Source: Dehalobacterium formicoaceticum (GTDB lineage: Bacteria > Bacillota > Dehalobacteriia > Dehalobacteriales > Dehalobacteriaceae). From it: a DNA stretch of 64,000 bases. Position 1 is the stretch's first letter. Every line of letters starts with the position of its first letter. The stretch is from contig NZ_CP022121.1 of assembly GCF_002224645.1 (NCBI RefSeq), positions 1,184,501-1,248,500 on the forward strand, given 5' to 3'. The position numbers and the translations under genes were made by a program. Below the pieces are notes generated by a model, which was not told the DNA's origin, did no database searches, and saw nothing but the letters and a program-made list of their open reading frames with translations. This document shows, piece by piece, positions 1 through 8,865 of this stretch.

Positions 1-1
1 A

Positions 2-421
2 AACTATCAGGTGGAAGACACTCGGGTGGGACAACAAACGGACTTTGATAAGCTGACCTTGGAGGTTTGGACGGACGGAACCATCGCCCCTGATGAGGCG
101 ATTAGTTCCAGTGCCAAGATCATCAATGAATACCTGAAGTTGTTTATCGGCTTAACTGAGACCATTGCCGACGAAGTCACCATGGTTGAAAAAGAAGAAG
201 AGAAAAAGGATAAACTTTTGGAGTTGACTATTGAAGAACTGGATTTGTCGGTTCGTTCCTATAACTGTTTGAAGAGAGCCGGCATCAATACTGCTCAGGA
301 ATTAATTCAACGCACCGAAGAGGATATGATGAAAGTGCGTAACTTGGGCAGAAAGTCCCTGGAAGAAGTCGAAGAGAAGTTGACGGAACTGGGACTCAGT
401 TTGAGGAAAAGCGACGAATAA
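2..421 (+). CDS. rpoA: RNA polymerase alpha subunit, C-terminal part (5' end outside window)
   Basis: The visible 139 codons are the end of the alpha subunit of RNA polymerase, which scaffolds the enzyme and contacts upstream promoter DNA and activators. The last third is the alpha C-terminal domain, recognisable from [17 protein letters not shown] and [16 protein letters not shown], a double helix-hairpin-helix-like fold. A charged EKEEEKKDK stretch before it is the flexible interdomain linker. The reading frame is open to the window edge, so the start codon lies upstream. rplQ follows after 27 bases, the standard order at the end of the ribosomal protein operon. Confidence 0.96.
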   Translation, partial: NYQVEDTRVGQQTDFDKLTLEVWTDGTIAPDEAISSSAKIINEYLKLFIGLTETIADEVTMVEKEEEKKDKLLELTIEELDLSVRSYNCLKRAGINTAQELIQRTEEDMMKVRNLGRKSLEEVEEKLTELGLSLRKSDE

Positions 422-448
422 TCAATCTCTGGCAAAGGAGGCTTAGAT

Positions 449-787
449 ATGGCATATCGTAAACTGGGGAAAACCAGCAGCCACCGACGGGCAATGTTTA
501 GAAATCTTGCCACGTCCTTGTTGGATAAAGAACGCATAACAACCACAGAACCAAAAGCCAAGGAACTGAAGAGCATCGCAGATAAAATGATTACCTTAGG
601 TAAAAAAGGAGATCTGGCTTCCAGACGTAGAGCGCTCGCCTATTTGATGGATGAAGATGTGGTCACTAAGTTATATGCTACCCTTGCTCCCCGCTATCAG
701 GATCGGCAAGGCGGGTATACGAGAATTATTAAAATGGAAAAAAGACGCGGGGATGCAGCGCAAATGGTTCTGATCGAGTTAGTGTAA
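449..787 (+). CDS. rplQ: 50S ribosomal protein L17
   Basis: L17 is a protein of the large ribosomal subunit. The 112-residue product begins [20 protein letters not shown], the hallmark N-terminus of bacterial L17, and the length is typical. The ATG at 449 has an AAAGGAGG ribosome binding site just upstream. It follows rpoA closely and is the last gene of that operon before a hairpin with a T-rich tail. Confidence 0.97.
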   Translation: MAYRKLGKTSSHRRAMFRNLATSLLDKERITTTEPKAKELKSIADKMITLGKKGDLASRRRALAYLMDEDVVTKLYATLAPRYQDRQGGYTRIIKMEKRRGDAAQMVLIELV

Positions 788-817
788 TTCCGGAACCACA
801 ATGTATGGTGAAGTTAG

Positions 818-858
818 AGTCAGGAGTTAGGGTTCCTGGCTTTACTTTTTCTTTTTTT
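818..858 (+). terminator. Probable rho-independent terminator after rplQ
   Basis: A nine-pair stem with two G-T wobbles (818-826 with 833-841) and a TTAGGG loop is followed by the T-rich run TTACTTTTTCTTTTTTT. It sits between rplQ and the ECF transporter genes, so it likely ends or attenuates the ribosomal operon transcript. Confidence 0.6.
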
Positions 859-895
859 AATTGTTTGAGAGGGTACATGCAAGGGAGGGGACTGC

Positions 896-1723
896 TTGAT
901 TTCCATTAAAGATTTATCTTATGCATATAAAACGGCCCAGGGAAATAGCAAGGCCCTGGACAAGATTAATCTGGAGATCCATAAAGGAGAATGGTTAGCG
1001 ATCATTGGCCCTAATGGATCAGGAAAATCCACCCTGGCACGTCATTTAAATGCCCTTCTTTTACCTGATGAAGGCAGCATAGCAGTAGAAGGTATGGATA
1101 CCAGGATATCTGAAATGATCTGGAAAATCAGACAAAAGGTAGCCTTTGTTTTTCAAAATCCTGACAATCAGCTGATTGCCACTACTGTGGAAGAAGATGT
1201 TGCTTTTGGCCCGGAAAATCTCGGTTTTCCTCCTGATAAAATTGAGGAAAGGGTTTCCTTTGCTCTTCAGGCGGTAGGGATGGAAGAACATCGGGCAGCG
1301 GCGCCCCATCTTTTATCAGGGGGTCAAAAACAAAGAGTTGCCATTGCCGGGGCGCTTGCGATGAATCCGGGTTATCTGGTCATGGATGAAGCCACATCCA
1401 TGTTGGATCCCCGGGGCCGTAAAGAAGTCATAGAGACGCTACGGAAGCTAAATCAGGATATAGGACTGACCATCATCTATATTACTCATTTTATGGAAGA
1501 AGTGGTCTATGCCCATCGGACTGTAGTGATTGAAAAAGGACAAATCACCCATATGGGAACACCGCAGGAAATATTTTCCCTAGGGGATCTTTTATCCGAG
1601 AGTGGGTTAGATGTGCCGGAAATTATGATTTTGGCAGCTAAACTGAAGCAAAGGGGTTGGCTCTCATCCGGGGAGATTCTGACCTTAGATGAAATGGTGG
1701 CAGAGCTATGTCAATTGAAATAA
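896..1723 (+). CDS. ecfA1: Energy-coupling factor transporter ATPase EcfA1
   Basis: This is one of the two ATPases of an ECF-type vitamin/metal importer; with EcfA2 and EcfT it energises separate substrate-binding S components. The 275 residues hold a Walker A motif GPNGSGKST (about 38-46), a Q-loop (Q87), the ABC signature SGGQKQR (about 141-147) and Walker B LVMDEAT (161 on). The start is TTG at 896, preceded by AAGGGAGGGG. The gene overlaps ecfA2 by 16 bases, implying translational coupling. Location after rplQ is conserved in Firmicutes. No S component is in the window, so substrates cannot be read from context. Confidence 0.95.
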   Translation: MISIKDLSYAYKTAQGNSKALDKINLEIHKGEWLAIIGPNGSGKSTLARHLNALLLPDEGSIAVEGMDTRISEMIWKIRQKVAFVFQNPDNQLIATTVEEDVAFGPENLGFPPDKIEERVSFALQAVGMEEHRAAAPHLLSGGQKQRVAIAGALAMNPGYLVMDEATSMLDPRGRKEVIETLRKLNQDIGLTIIYITHFMEEVVYAHRTVVIEKGQITHMGTPQEIFSLGDLLSESGLDVPEIMILAAKLKQRGWLSSGEILTLDEMVAELCQLK

Positions 1724-2568
1724 AAAATCTATCTTATATTTATTTGCCCGGGACGCCCTATGAAAAAAAAGCCCTGAATCAGATCAACCTGAGTATTAAA
1801 GCAGGGGAGTTTATTGGTCTGATCGGTCATACCGGATCCGGCAAGTCTACCTTAGCGCAACATTTTAATGGTTTACTGAAGCCTTCTTCCGGCTCGATTG
1901 AAGTTGAGCGTCGCAATCTTTGGGCCGGTAAAAAGCCGCCCAAAGATATTTGCGGGAAAGTAGGTTTGGTTTTTCAATATCCGGAGTATCAGTTGTTTGC
2001 GGAAACGGTTTATGAGGATGTAGCTTTTGGACCCTTAAATTTGGGCTTCCCTCAAAGAGATATCGCTGAGATTGTGCAGCATGCTTTGGAAAGTGTTGGG
2101 CTGGACTATCTTCTCTTTAAAGATAAATCTCCTTTTTCTTTAAGCGGAGGGGAGAAAAGAAGAGTCGCCATTGCCGGTGTTATGGCGATGAATCCGGATA
2201 TCCTGGTTTTGGATGAGCCGACTGCGGGTCTTGACCCGGTTGGCCGCAAAGAAATCATCCGGCTCATACATCATTTTTTCCAACAAAAAGGCAAAACGGT
2301 GATCTGGATCTCCCATAACATGGATGAAATTGCCAGATTGGTGAATCGTTTGATTGTGATGGTTCAAGGAAAGATCTTGATGGATGGGTCACCCCAAGAG
2401 GTGTTTTCCCGGGAGAAGGAATTAATGGAGGTTGGATTAGCGATTCCTGCGGCATCATCATTAGTACGCAGATTGAAGGAACAGGGTAAACCGATACCGG
2501 GAAAGGCTATTACAGTGGATCAAGCTTTTCAGGAAATTGCGATGTGGCTGGAGGGTGGAGTCAAATGA
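1708..2568 (+). CDS. ecfA2: Energy-coupling factor transporter ATPase EcfA2
   Basis: This is the second ATPase of the ECF module, expected to pair with EcfA1 on the cytoplasmic face of EcfT. It has Walker A GHTGSGKS (40-47), the signature SGGEKRR (146-152), Walker B ILVLDE (165-170) followed by PTAGLD, and a switch histidine in ISHNMDEIA. The 286-residue length fits the family. The start ATG lies inside ecfA1, and the stop TGA overlaps the ecfT start as ATGA, so the three genes form a tightly coupled operon. Confidence 0.95.
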   Translation: MSIEIKNLSYIYLPGTPYEKKALNQINLSIKAGEFIGLIGHTGSGKSTLAQHFNGLLKPSSGSIEVERRNLWAGKKPPKDICGKVGLVFQYPEYQLFAETVYEDVAFGPLNLGFPQRDIAEIVQHALESVGLDYLLFKDKSPFSLSGGEKRRVAIAGVMAMNPDILVLDEPTAGLDPVGRKEIIRLIHHFFQQKGKTVIWISHNMDEIARLVNRLIVMVQGKILMDGSPQEVFSREKELMEVGLAIPAASSLVRRLKEQGKPIPGKAITVDQAFQEIAMWLEGGVK

Positions 2569-3365
2569 TGAAAAATTTCACCATTGGACAATATTATCCC
2601 GCAAAGTCGCTCATTCATGGTTTAGATCCCCGTACCAAAATTATTGGCGTTTTTTTATTTATCATCGCCTTGTTTTTTGCGGATGATTATTATAGTTATA
2701 TCGTTGCCCTGGCGTTCTCATTATTTCTGATCCTGGTCTCCAGAGTTCCCATCAAGACCTTACTTAGAGGAATTAGACCGATTATTATCTTTGTGATTTT
2801 AACCGCAATGATTCACGTTTTTTTAACTCCGGGAACGGAGCTTTGGCGCTGGAAGTTTTTAAAGGTGACAGAGGAAGGCTTAAACCAGGCACTCTTTATG
2901 GCTTGTCGTTTAATCTTGCTGGTGGGCGTTTCATCTCTTCTGACCTTAACCACCACCCCAATTTCCCTTACGGATGGGATGGAGAAACTACTCGGTCCTT
3001 TCAAAAAAATCGGACTGCCGGCCCACGAATTGGCGATGATGATGTCCATTGCCTTAAGATTCATCCCGACATTGTTGGAGGAAACGGATAAGATCATGAA
3101 AGCGCAGGTATCCCGAGGAGCGCAGTTCGCTTCCGGAAATTTGATGCAAAGAAGCAAGGCTTTAATTCCTTTGATGGTTCCTTTGTTTATCAGTGCTTTT
3201 AAAAGAGCGGAAGAGTTGGCTTTGGCCATGGAGGCCAGAGGCTATCATGGGGGAGAAGGTCGTACGAAAATGCGGGTTTTAAGAATGAAGCACACAGATG
3301 GGATTGCGCTCAGTCTGATGCTGATCTATTTTCTCTATATGATATTTTATTGGTGGAGAGGATAA
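2565..3365 (+). CDS. ecfT: Energy-coupling factor transporter transmembrane protein EcfT
   Basis: EcfT is the membrane scaffold joining the two ATPases to interchangeable S components. The 266-residue protein is hydrophobic with several membrane spans. It carries the coupling motif ARG in LAMEARGYHGG and a related SRG in QVSRGAQFASG, which dock into the ATPases. The ATG at 2565 is chosen because GGAGGGTGGAG lies at proper spacing and the ATGA overlap with ecfA2 is typical; an in-frame GTG at 2544 has no such site. Its stop overlaps the truA start (TAATG). Confidence 0.93.
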   Translation: MMKNFTIGQYYPAKSLIHGLDPRTKIIGVFLFIIALFFADDYYSYIVALAFSLFLILVSRVPIKTLLRGIRPIIIFVILTAMIHVFLTPGTELWRWKFLKVTEEGLNQALFMACRLILLVGVSSLLTLTTTPISLTDGMEKLLGPFKKIGLPAHELAMMMSIALRFIPTLLEETDKIMKAQVSRGAQFASGNLMQRSKALIPLMVPLFISAFKRAEELALAMEARGYHGGEGRTKMRVLRMKHTDGIALSLMLIYFLYMIFYWWRG

Positions 3366-4105
3366 TGCGAAATATCAAACTATTGATTGAATATGACGGA
3401 ACCAATTATATCGGATGGCAAAGTCAACCTAGTTATCAGGGCAAAAATATTCAAGGAATCATTGAAGCGGGGATCCGGAAAATGGTGCATCACGAAGTGC
3501 GTTTGAATGCGGCGGGTCGTACGGATGCCGGAGTTCATGCCCGGGGTCAGGTAGCTAATTTTTTTACAGAAAGCTTAATTCCTGCAGAGCGTTTTCCTTG
3601 GGCTTTAAAAGGGATTTTGCCCTATGACATCGTGGTCAAAGCAGCCTGTGATGTCCCGGAAGATTTTCATGCCCGATATCATGCCACAGAAAAAACTTAC
3701 CGTTATGTGATACGCCGGGCAGCTTTACCTGATGCTTTTGACTGGAAATATGGTTACCATTTTCCCTATCCGCTGAATATTTCGGAAATGGAGCAAGCTG
3801 CCCGTTTTTTTCTGGGAACCCATGATTATCGTTCTTTTTGTGCCAAAGGAAGCCCGGTGAAAAAATTTGTCCGCACGGTAACAAGAGCGGAACTGATTCA
3901 TGATGGAGATTATCTCTATTTTGATGTCACGGCAAAGGGATTTTTGTACCACATGGTACGGATCATGGTAGGAACCTTAGTTGAGATCGGACGGGGAAGA
4001 TGGCAGGCGGAGGATATTAAAAGAATTTTGGCAAAGAAAGAACGGAAATATGCCGGACCGACAGCCCTGGCCCATGGCTTGTATCTTCAGGAAGTAAAAT
4101 ATTAA
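3365..4105 (+). CDS. truA: tRNA pseudouridine(38-40) synthase TruA
   Basis: TruA converts uridines 38-40 of the tRNA anticodon stem-loop to pseudouridine. The 246-residue product has the catalytic motif AAGRTDAGVHARGQ with Asp54 as nucleophile, the N-terminal IEYDGTNYIGWQ, and the C-terminal GFLYHMVRIMVGTLVEIGRG typical of the family. The ATG at 3365 overlaps the ecfT stop and follows GGTGGAGAGG. An in-frame GTG 15 bases upstream falls inside ecfT and is less likely. Confidence 0.96.
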   Translation: MRNIKLLIEYDGTNYIGWQSQPSYQGKNIQGIIEAGIRKMVHHEVRLNAAGRTDAGVHARGQVANFFTESLIPAERFPWALKGILPYDIVVKAACDVPEDFHARYHATEKTYRYVIRRAALPDAFDWKYGYHFPYPLNISEMEQAARFFLGTHDYRSFCAKGSPVKKFVRTVTRAELIHDGDYLYFDVTAKGFLYHMVRIMVGTLVEIGRGRWQAEDIKRILAKKERKYAGPTALAHGLYLQEVKY

Positions 4106-4126
4106 TCAAGATTGCAGTCTGAACTC

Positions 4127-4155
4127 TTGACAGGACTGGTTTATTTTATTAAAAT
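4127..4155 (+). promoter_or_regulatory. Sigma-A type promoter of rplM-rpsI
   Basis: TTGACA (4127-4132) and TAAAAT (4150-4155) are separated by exactly 17 bases, a near-consensus housekeeping promoter. Transcription would start near 4162 and leave a leader of about 125 bases before rplM. Leaders at this locus carry an autoregulatory L13-binding RNA in some Firmicutes; I could not confirm that fold by eye. Confidence 0.7.
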
Positions 4156-4287
4156 GTTATTGTTTCTATTTATGCCTGTGATCTCCAGCCCCGTTGGTTA
4201 TGGGTCAGACAATAGATGATCTGTATGAATCAGAATTTAAAGAATCCAGTATTAAAGGTAATCGGAAGGAATAAGGAGGGAAAAAGC

Positions 4288-4722
4288 GTGCAAACATACA
4301 TGGCAACTCCCAAGGATATTGAGCGTAAGTGGTATATTCTTGATGCGGCTAATAAACCTCTTGGGAGAGTGGCAACGGAAGCCGCTCGCTTATTAAGAGG
4401 AAAGCATAAACCAATTTTTACACCCCATATGGATACAGGAGATCACGTCATTGTGATCAATGCTGAAAAGGTGGTCTTGACCGGTAATAAACTGACTCAA
4501 AAACGTTTATATCGTCATTCCGGTTTTCCCGGTGGCTTGAAATCTATTGATTATGCAACACTGTTAGCAACAAAACCCGAAAGAGCCATCGAAAAAGCTG
4601 TGAAAGGAATGATTCCTCATAATCGCCTGGGCAGTCAGGTGATGAAGAAGATTCGTATTTATCGCGGTGCGGAACATCCCCATACGGCTCAAATGCCGGA
4701 AGTTTGGAACTTTGAGGTTTAA
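4288..4722 (+). CDS. rplM: 50S ribosomal protein L13
   Basis: L13 is an early-assembly protein of the large subunit. The 144-residue product contains [18 protein letters not shown] near the start, [18 protein letters not shown] in the middle and MIPHNRLG toward the end, all L13 hallmarks. GTG at 4288 is preferred because AAGGAGGG lies 8 bases before it and the resulting N-terminus (MQTYMATP) matches the family. A longer in-frame start at 4216 would extend beyond usual L13. rpsI follows after 30 bases. Confidence 0.95.
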   Translation: MQTYMATPKDIERKWYILDAANKPLGRVATEAARLLRGKHKPIFTPHMDTGDHVIVINAEKVVLTGNKLTQKRLYRHSGFPGGLKSIDYATLLATKPERAIEKAVKGMIPHNRLGSQVMKKIRIYRGAEHPHTAQMPEVWNFEV

Positions 4723-4752
4723 TAGAAAGATTTAGAAAGGAGGATGCGATAA

Positions 4753-5145
4753 GTGGCAGAGGCAAAATATTATGGTACAGGGCGGAGAAAAAACGCCATT
4801 GCGAAGGTTTGGATTGTACCTGGTGAAGGTCAAGTAGTTGTAAACGAGCGTCAGCTCGATCAATATTTTGGCAAAAAGACTTTGGAAATGATTGTGAAGC
4901 AGCCGTTAGAGCTGACCGGCACAATTTCCCGCTTTAATGTAATTGCAAGGGTGCGTGGGGGAGGAACCACCGGACAAGCTGGTGCTGTTAAACATGGGAT
5001 CGCCCGTGCACTGGTGCAGGCGGATGCCGGACTAAGACCGAAGTTAAAGGCAGCCGGTTTTATGACCCGTGATCCCCGGATGAAAGAAAGAAGAAAATAT
5101 GGTTTGAAGAAAGCCCGTAAAGCAAGCCAATTTTCCAAACGTTAA
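4753..5145 (+). CDS. rpsI: 30S ribosomal protein S9
   Basis: S9 sits in the head of the small subunit and its C-terminal tail reaches the P-site tRNA. The 130-residue product shows [15 protein letters not shown] at the start, [20 protein letters not shown] in the middle, and the basic end [15 protein letters not shown] start at 4753 follows AAAGGAGGATG. It is co-transcribed with rplM and ends at a strong terminator. Confidence 0.97.
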   Translation: MAEAKYYGTGRRKNAIAKVWIVPGEGQVVVNERQLDQYFGKKTLEMIVKQPLELTGTISRFNVIARVRGGGTTGQAGAVKHGIARALVQADAGLRPKLKAAGFMTRDPRMKERRKYGLKKARKASQFSKR

Positions 5146-5160
5146 TATTTTTTGTAGTTC

Positions 5161-5190
5161 AAAGACCATGGAGAAGTCCATGGTCTTTTT
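5161..5190 (+). terminator. Rho-independent terminator after rpsI
   Basis: A perfect 12-pair stem (AAAGACCATGGA with TCCATGGTCTTT) around a GAAG tetraloop is followed by TT and further pyrimidines. It lies between the convergent rpsI and MFS genes and most likely serves rpsI. Confidence 0.9.
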
Positions 5191-5198
5191 GCGTGCCT

Positions 5199-6596
5199 TT
5201 ACAGCGGTTGGTTGCCTGCCTGGACAGGCTGTTTTTTGCCTCTGGCCCATGAAGCAAAGATTCCTACGAAGCAGATCAGGGCAAAGACGGCAAAAGAAGT
5301 CTTGGTAGATGTCAGCAGGCTGCCATATAAGCTGGGTGAGAGCTGGGCATCGCCTAAATAGACGGACATGATTAAGGTAACTATCGCCATACTTACCGCT
5401 TGGCCTGTCATTCTCATGGTGGCCAAGGTAGAAGAGGCAATACCGGAATAACGTATTTCCACGGAACTCATCACGGCGTGGGTATTGGGTGAAGAAAACA
5501 AGGCGAAGCCGATACCCAAGAAAATCAAATCTAGAATCAGCAGCCAAACAGGTGTAGATGGAGTAAGAAAACTTAAAGGAATTAAACCAACGGTGGTAAT
5601 TACCATGCCCAGAGTTGCCAGTACCCGGGGTTCAATTCGGTCGGACAAGGAGCCGCTAAATGGAGAAAGTAATGCCATGATCACCGGTTGAGAGAGCAGA
5701 ATCAGGCCGGATACCTGAGAATCATAGCCCTGAATTTCCTGAAGATAAAGAGAGAGCAGAAAGCCTAAGGCAAAGGTGGCACTATAACTGATAAAAGCCG
5801 CTAAGTTGGAAAAGGCAAAGGTGATATTCTTAAATAAGGACAGGTATAGAATCGGATGCTGAATTCTGACTTCATAAAAGCCAAAGACCAGGAGAATAAT
5901 AAAACCGGCCAGAAATACAAATTTTGCTGCCGGGCTGGTAGTCATGGCAGAGATGCCATACATGAAAGCAGTAATCCCAAGAACATAAAGGAATGAACCC
6001 ACACGGTCAAATTTTTCCCCTGCTGCACCGTGCCATTCCCCTTTCAGCCCGAAGGCAGTAAAAAGCACAACGATCAAAGCTAAGATAGAGGTAAATATGA
6101 AAATAGACTGCCAACCAAATTGATGATTTAAGAAGCCGCCGATAGCCGGACCAAAAGAAAGACCTGTATATACCGCGGCCACACTGATGCCGAATACTCT
6201 GCCGCGTTCTTGAGGTGAAAAAACAGAAGTCAGAATTGCCATGTTGGTGGAAAAGATCATTCCCGCCCCAATCCCCTGGATGATGCGAAATAGTATCAGG
6301 CTCGCCATGGACCAGGCGAAACCGCACATAAGGGAGGAAAGGAAAAATACGTTTACTCCCAGCAAGAAAATTTTCCTGCGCCCTACAATATCCCCTAAAC
6401 GGCCAAATGGCACCAAAAAAGCGGCGCAAGCCAGAAGATAGCTGGTCGCTACCCAGCTTAAAGAGGTGGTACTGCTTTGGAATTCATTTCCAATAGCAGG
6501 AATAGCCAGATTAATGGCGCTGCCGGTAATTGCTGTCAAAAAAGAAGCTAATGTTACCGCTAACAAGGTATATTTTTTAATGGATTGATCCTCCAC
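5199..6596 (-). CDS. DHA2-type MFS drug/metabolite exporter (14 spans)
   Basis: This looks like a proton-coupled efflux protein of the EmrB/QacA (DHA2) branch of the major facilitator superfamily. The 465-residue product is strongly hydrophobic with about 14 membrane segments. It has the loop motif FGRLGDIVGRRKIFLLG between spans 2 and 3 and RGRVFGISVAAVYTGLSFGP around span 5. The start chosen is GTG at 6596, where AAGGAG lies upstream on the minus strand; the longer reading frame to 6704 runs through the promoter region. It is transcribed alone toward rpsI. The substrate cannot be inferred. Confidence 0.85.
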   Translation of the reverse strand: MEDQSIKKYTLLAVTLASFLTAITGSAINLAIPAIGNEFQSSTTSLSWVATSYLLACAAFLVPFGRLGDIVGRRKIFLLGVNVFFLSSLMCGFAWSMASLILFRIIQGIGAGMIFSTNMAILTSVFSPQERGRVFGISVAAVYTGLSFGPAIGGFLNHQFGWQSIFIFTSILALIVVLFTAFGLKGEWHGAAGEKFDRVGSFLYVLGITAFMYGISAMTTSPAAKFVFLAGFIILLVFGFYEVRIQHPILYLSLFKNITFAFSNLAAFISYSATFALGFLLSLYLQEIQGYDSQVSGLILLSQPVIMALLSPFSGSLSDRIEPRVLATLGMVITTVGLIPLSFLTPSTPVWLLILDLIFLGIGFALFSSPNTHAVMSSVEIRYSGIASSTLATMRMTGQAVSMAIVTLIMSVYLGDAQLSPSLYGSLLTSTKTSFAVFALICFVGIFASWARGKKQPVQAGNQPL

Positions 6597-6908
6597 GATT
6601 TTCTCACTCCTTAGGTTAAATGTTTTTTTTGAAACTGATATTATCATAATATATTTTTTGCAGAAAATCCATCTAAGATTGATCTGATAACTAACCGGCA
6701 CCAAGATCTCCCGCTTCTTAGACGGTGGGATAACTTTTTCTTTGCATCAGAAGGCATAAAAGCTTCATCAAATGCTAAGAATGCTGTTTATAATTACGCC
6801 TTATTAAGATAGAATAGAGATGAAACCATCATAGGATAAAGATGAGCGGGAATATCCGATGCTGTTTATGAAAAAAGAATTGATGTATGTTTTTAAGGAG
6901 GAAATATT
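6597..6908. other. Intergenic region between divergent MFS gene and moaC
   Basis: This 312-base AT-rich stretch should hold the promoters of both divergent units. The only structured element I see is the 15-base perfect palindrome ATATTAT-C-ATAATAT at 6638-6652. No riboswitch or tRNA was recognised. A molybdenum cofactor riboswitch, known before some moa operons, could not be confirmed by eye. Confidence 0.4.
6638..6652. promoter_or_regulatory. Palindrome upstream of the MFS exporter, possible operator
   Basis: A perfect inverted repeat with 7-base arms (ATATTAT / ATAATAT) lies about 42-56 bases before the MFS start codon, where a promoter or repressor site is expected. On the minus strand it contains a TATGATAAT element that could serve as -10. 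No cognate regulator gene is adjacent. Confidence 0.35.
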
Positions 6909-7406
6909 TTGAAGGAATTTACCCATATCAATGAACAGGGCCGGGCCAAGATGGTGGATGTCAGCCAAAAGGATGATACGATCCGAATCGCCGTTGCTCG
7001 GGGAGAAGTGCGGATGCATAGAAAAACCCTTTCTTTAATTAAAACGGGGGGGATTGCGAAAGGAGATGTTTTAGCTGTCGCCCAGATTGCCGGGATTATG
7101 GGGGCAAAAAAGTCACCGGATTTGATTCCTATGTGTCATCCTTTGTTACTAACGGGGATTGACATGTCTTTTTTTATCAATGAAGAGGAAAGTAAGGTGG
7201 AAATCCAAGCCTCGGTTAAGCTTACCGGGAAAACAGGGGTAGAAATGGAAGCTTTAACGGCAGTATCCATTGGTGCCCTTACAATTTACGATATGTGTAA
7301 AGCGGTGGATAAAGGAATGGAAATCCAAAATATTAGATTGGTCAGTAAATCCGGCGGTAAAAGCGGAGATTTTCTGCGGAAGGGGGAAAAACTATGGGAA
7401 GTGTAA
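6909..7406 (+). CDS. moaC: Cyclic pyranopterin monophosphate synthase MoaC
   Basis: MoaC converts the MoaA product to cyclic pyranopterin monophosphate, an early step of molybdenum cofactor synthesis. The 165 residues include [11 protein letters not shown] (75-85) and [20 protein letters not shown] with the following CKAVDKGM, which form the active site. The start is TTG at 6909 after AAGGAGG. The 3' end overlaps the next gene by 13 bases, so the two are coupled. moaA and the other cofactor genes are not in the window. Confidence 0.95.
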   Translation: MKEFTHINEQGRAKMVDVSQKDDTIRIAVARGEVRMHRKTLSLIKTGGIAKGDVLAVAQIAGIMGAKKSPDLIPMCHPLLLTGIDMSFFINEEESKVEIQASVKLTGKTGVEMEALTAVSIGALTIYDMCKAVDKGMEIQNIRLVSKSGGKSGDFLRKGEKLWEV

Positions 7407-7894
7407 TTACAGTAGGTATTATCACAGCCAGTGACAAAGGATCCAAGGGGGAAAGAGAAGATTTAAGCGCTCCGGTGATCAGAGAATTGGTACAATCTAT
7501 CCAAGGGCAGGTAATAGCTTACGATATGGTGGCAGATGAGCAAAGATTGTTAGAGGATAAAATGAAGGAATATGCCGACGAAAAAAAATTGGATCTGGTT
7601 TTTACGACGGGAGGGACCGGTTTTGCGTCACGGGATGTGACACCGGAAGCTACACGGGCGGTAGTGGAGCGGTTGGTACCCGGCATAGCAGAGGCGATGC
7701 GTTGGGAGAGCTTAAAAATCACGCCCAAGGCCATGCTTTCCAGGGCGGTAGCAGGAATCAGAGGAGGCACCCTGATTATCAACCTGCCGGGAAGTCCTAA
7801 AGCGGTAAGGGAATGCTTGGAAACCATTTTACCGGCGTTGTCCCATGGCATAGAAATTCTAAAAGGGGAAGCAGGAGAATGCGCCCGTAGTTGA
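7394..7894 (+). CDS. mog: MogA/MoaB family molybdopterin adenylyltransferase
   Basis: This family adenylylates molybdopterin before metal insertion. The 166-residue protein shows the nucleotide/MPT-binding [20 protein letters not shown] (71 on), the serine-containing [20 protein letters not shown], and [23 protein letters not shown] at 7394 lies inside moaC behind AAGGGGGAAAAA. Whether it is functionally MogA or MoaB cannot be decided from sequence alone. Confidence 0.9.
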   Translation: MGSVITVGIITASDKGSKGEREDLSAPVIRELVQSIQGQVIAYDMVADEQRLLEDKMKEYADEKKLDLVFTTGGTGFASRDVTPEATRAVVERLVPGIAEAMRWESLKITPKAMLSRAVAGIRGGTLIINLPGSPKAVRECLETILPALSHGIEILKGEAGECARS

Positions 7895-7979
7895 TCTGAA
7901 CGAGGTCATTTCCTAAGATTGATGTCTATCTCCCCCTCGGACTGCATAAATATTTAAAGAAGGTTCGGGGGGTGTGATC

Positions 7980-8690
7980 ATGCAATTTGTTTTCTTTCGT
8001 ACTTTTAAGCTGCCAAAGTATATTATTCCTTCGATGGTGCTCATTATTGCCTTGGGTATGATCATTTCTTTTTCCGCATTTTATCAGTACATGAACAGAG
8101 AAAGAGCGGTTATTTCCTTGTCTTTGGTGCATCAGGTCGTTGTGGTGGATGCCGGTCATGGGGGCATTGATCCCGGGGCCGTTGGTCCTGCAGGTACCTT
8201 GGAAAAGGATATTAATTTAGCAGTTGCCAAGAGATTATGTGATAATTTGAGTCAGGCCGGTGCCATTGTAATTATGACCAGGGAAGATGATCAAAGCTAT
8301 AGTAATATAAAAAAGACGGATTTAGATGCCCGTATTGCTTTAGCCGAAAAACACCAGGCTCAGGTCTTTATCAGCATCCAGGGCAATGCGCTGAAGTCTT
8401 CCCGCTGGTCAGGGGCTCAAACCTTTTATCATCCCGGTTCCAAAGAAGGGGAAAGACTGGCGGTTTGTATTCAGGATGAAATGGGGCGGATTCTAAAGAA
8501 TACCAAGAGAAAAGCCCTCCCCCATACCGAGGCATATATTTTACGCCAGTTATCCATGCCTACAGTGGTTGTAGAGGTAGGTTTTATTTCCAATCCTGAA
8601 GAAGAAAAAATGCTTAATGATCCTCAATATCAAGGAAAACTGGCCTGGGCTATTTACTCCGGTCTGGCCAAGTATTTTACGGAAGAATAA
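7980..8690 (+). CDS. cwlD: CwlD-like N-acetylmuramoyl-L-alanine amidase, altered zinc site
   Basis: CwlD-type amidases cut peptides from spore-cortex peptidoglycan so that muramic lactam can form. The protein has an N-terminal membrane anchor (about 15-35), the zinc motif VVVDAGHGGIDPGA, and the C-terminal VEVGFISNPEEE with the catalytic glutamate. The segment WSGAQTFYHP is characteristic of CwlD. Oddly, the usual SIHxN zinc-ligand histidine reads SIQGN here (codon CAG), so zinc binding may be weakened. ATG at 7980 is chosen; GTG at 7974 is an alternative, since GGGGGG lies close before both. Confidence 0.82.
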   Translation: MQFVFFRTFKLPKYIIPSMVLIIALGMIISFSAFYQYMNRERAVISLSLVHQVVVVDAGHGGIDPGAVGPAGTLEKDINLAVAKRLCDNLSQAGAIVIMTREDDQSYSNIKKTDLDARIALAEKHQAQVFISIQGNALKSSRWSGAQTFYHPGSKEGERLAVCIQDEMGRILKNTKRKALPHTEAYILRQLSMPTVVVEVGFISNPEEEKMLNDPQYQGKLAWAIYSGLAKYFTEE

Positions 8691-8713
8691 ACCTACCTGC
8701 TTGATTGATGGAT

Positions 8714-8760
8714 ACCCAAAGGGCAGCTCAAGGATGAGAAGTGCTTTTGGGTTATTTTTG
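8714..8760 (+). terminator. Probable terminator after cwlD
   Basis: The complementary arms ACCCAAAGGGCA and TGCTTTTGGGT enclose a short loop and are followed by TATTTTTGTTTT. The stem has a bulge. It separates cwlD from the Memo-AMMECR1 gene. Confidence 0.65.
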
Positions 8761-8865
8761 TTTTCAAATGGGGAAAATTAGGTTATGATTAGGTTATGAT
8801 TAGATTAATATAAAAATGGCAGGAAAGGATCTATTGAGCCAAAAATACTGTGGGGAGGCGATTTG

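Noticed and set aside
6670-6710. GTTAGTTATCAGAT shared (minus strand) upstream of the MFS gene and of nadE (near 52257-52275)
   Set aside because: A 14-base match between two places in 64 kb is expected by chance; no palindrome or consistent distance to the start codons.
8780-8801. Tandem AGGTTATGATT copies before the Memo-AMMECR1 gene
   Set aside because: Only two short copies in AT-rich spacer; no evidence of regulatory or CRISPR nature.
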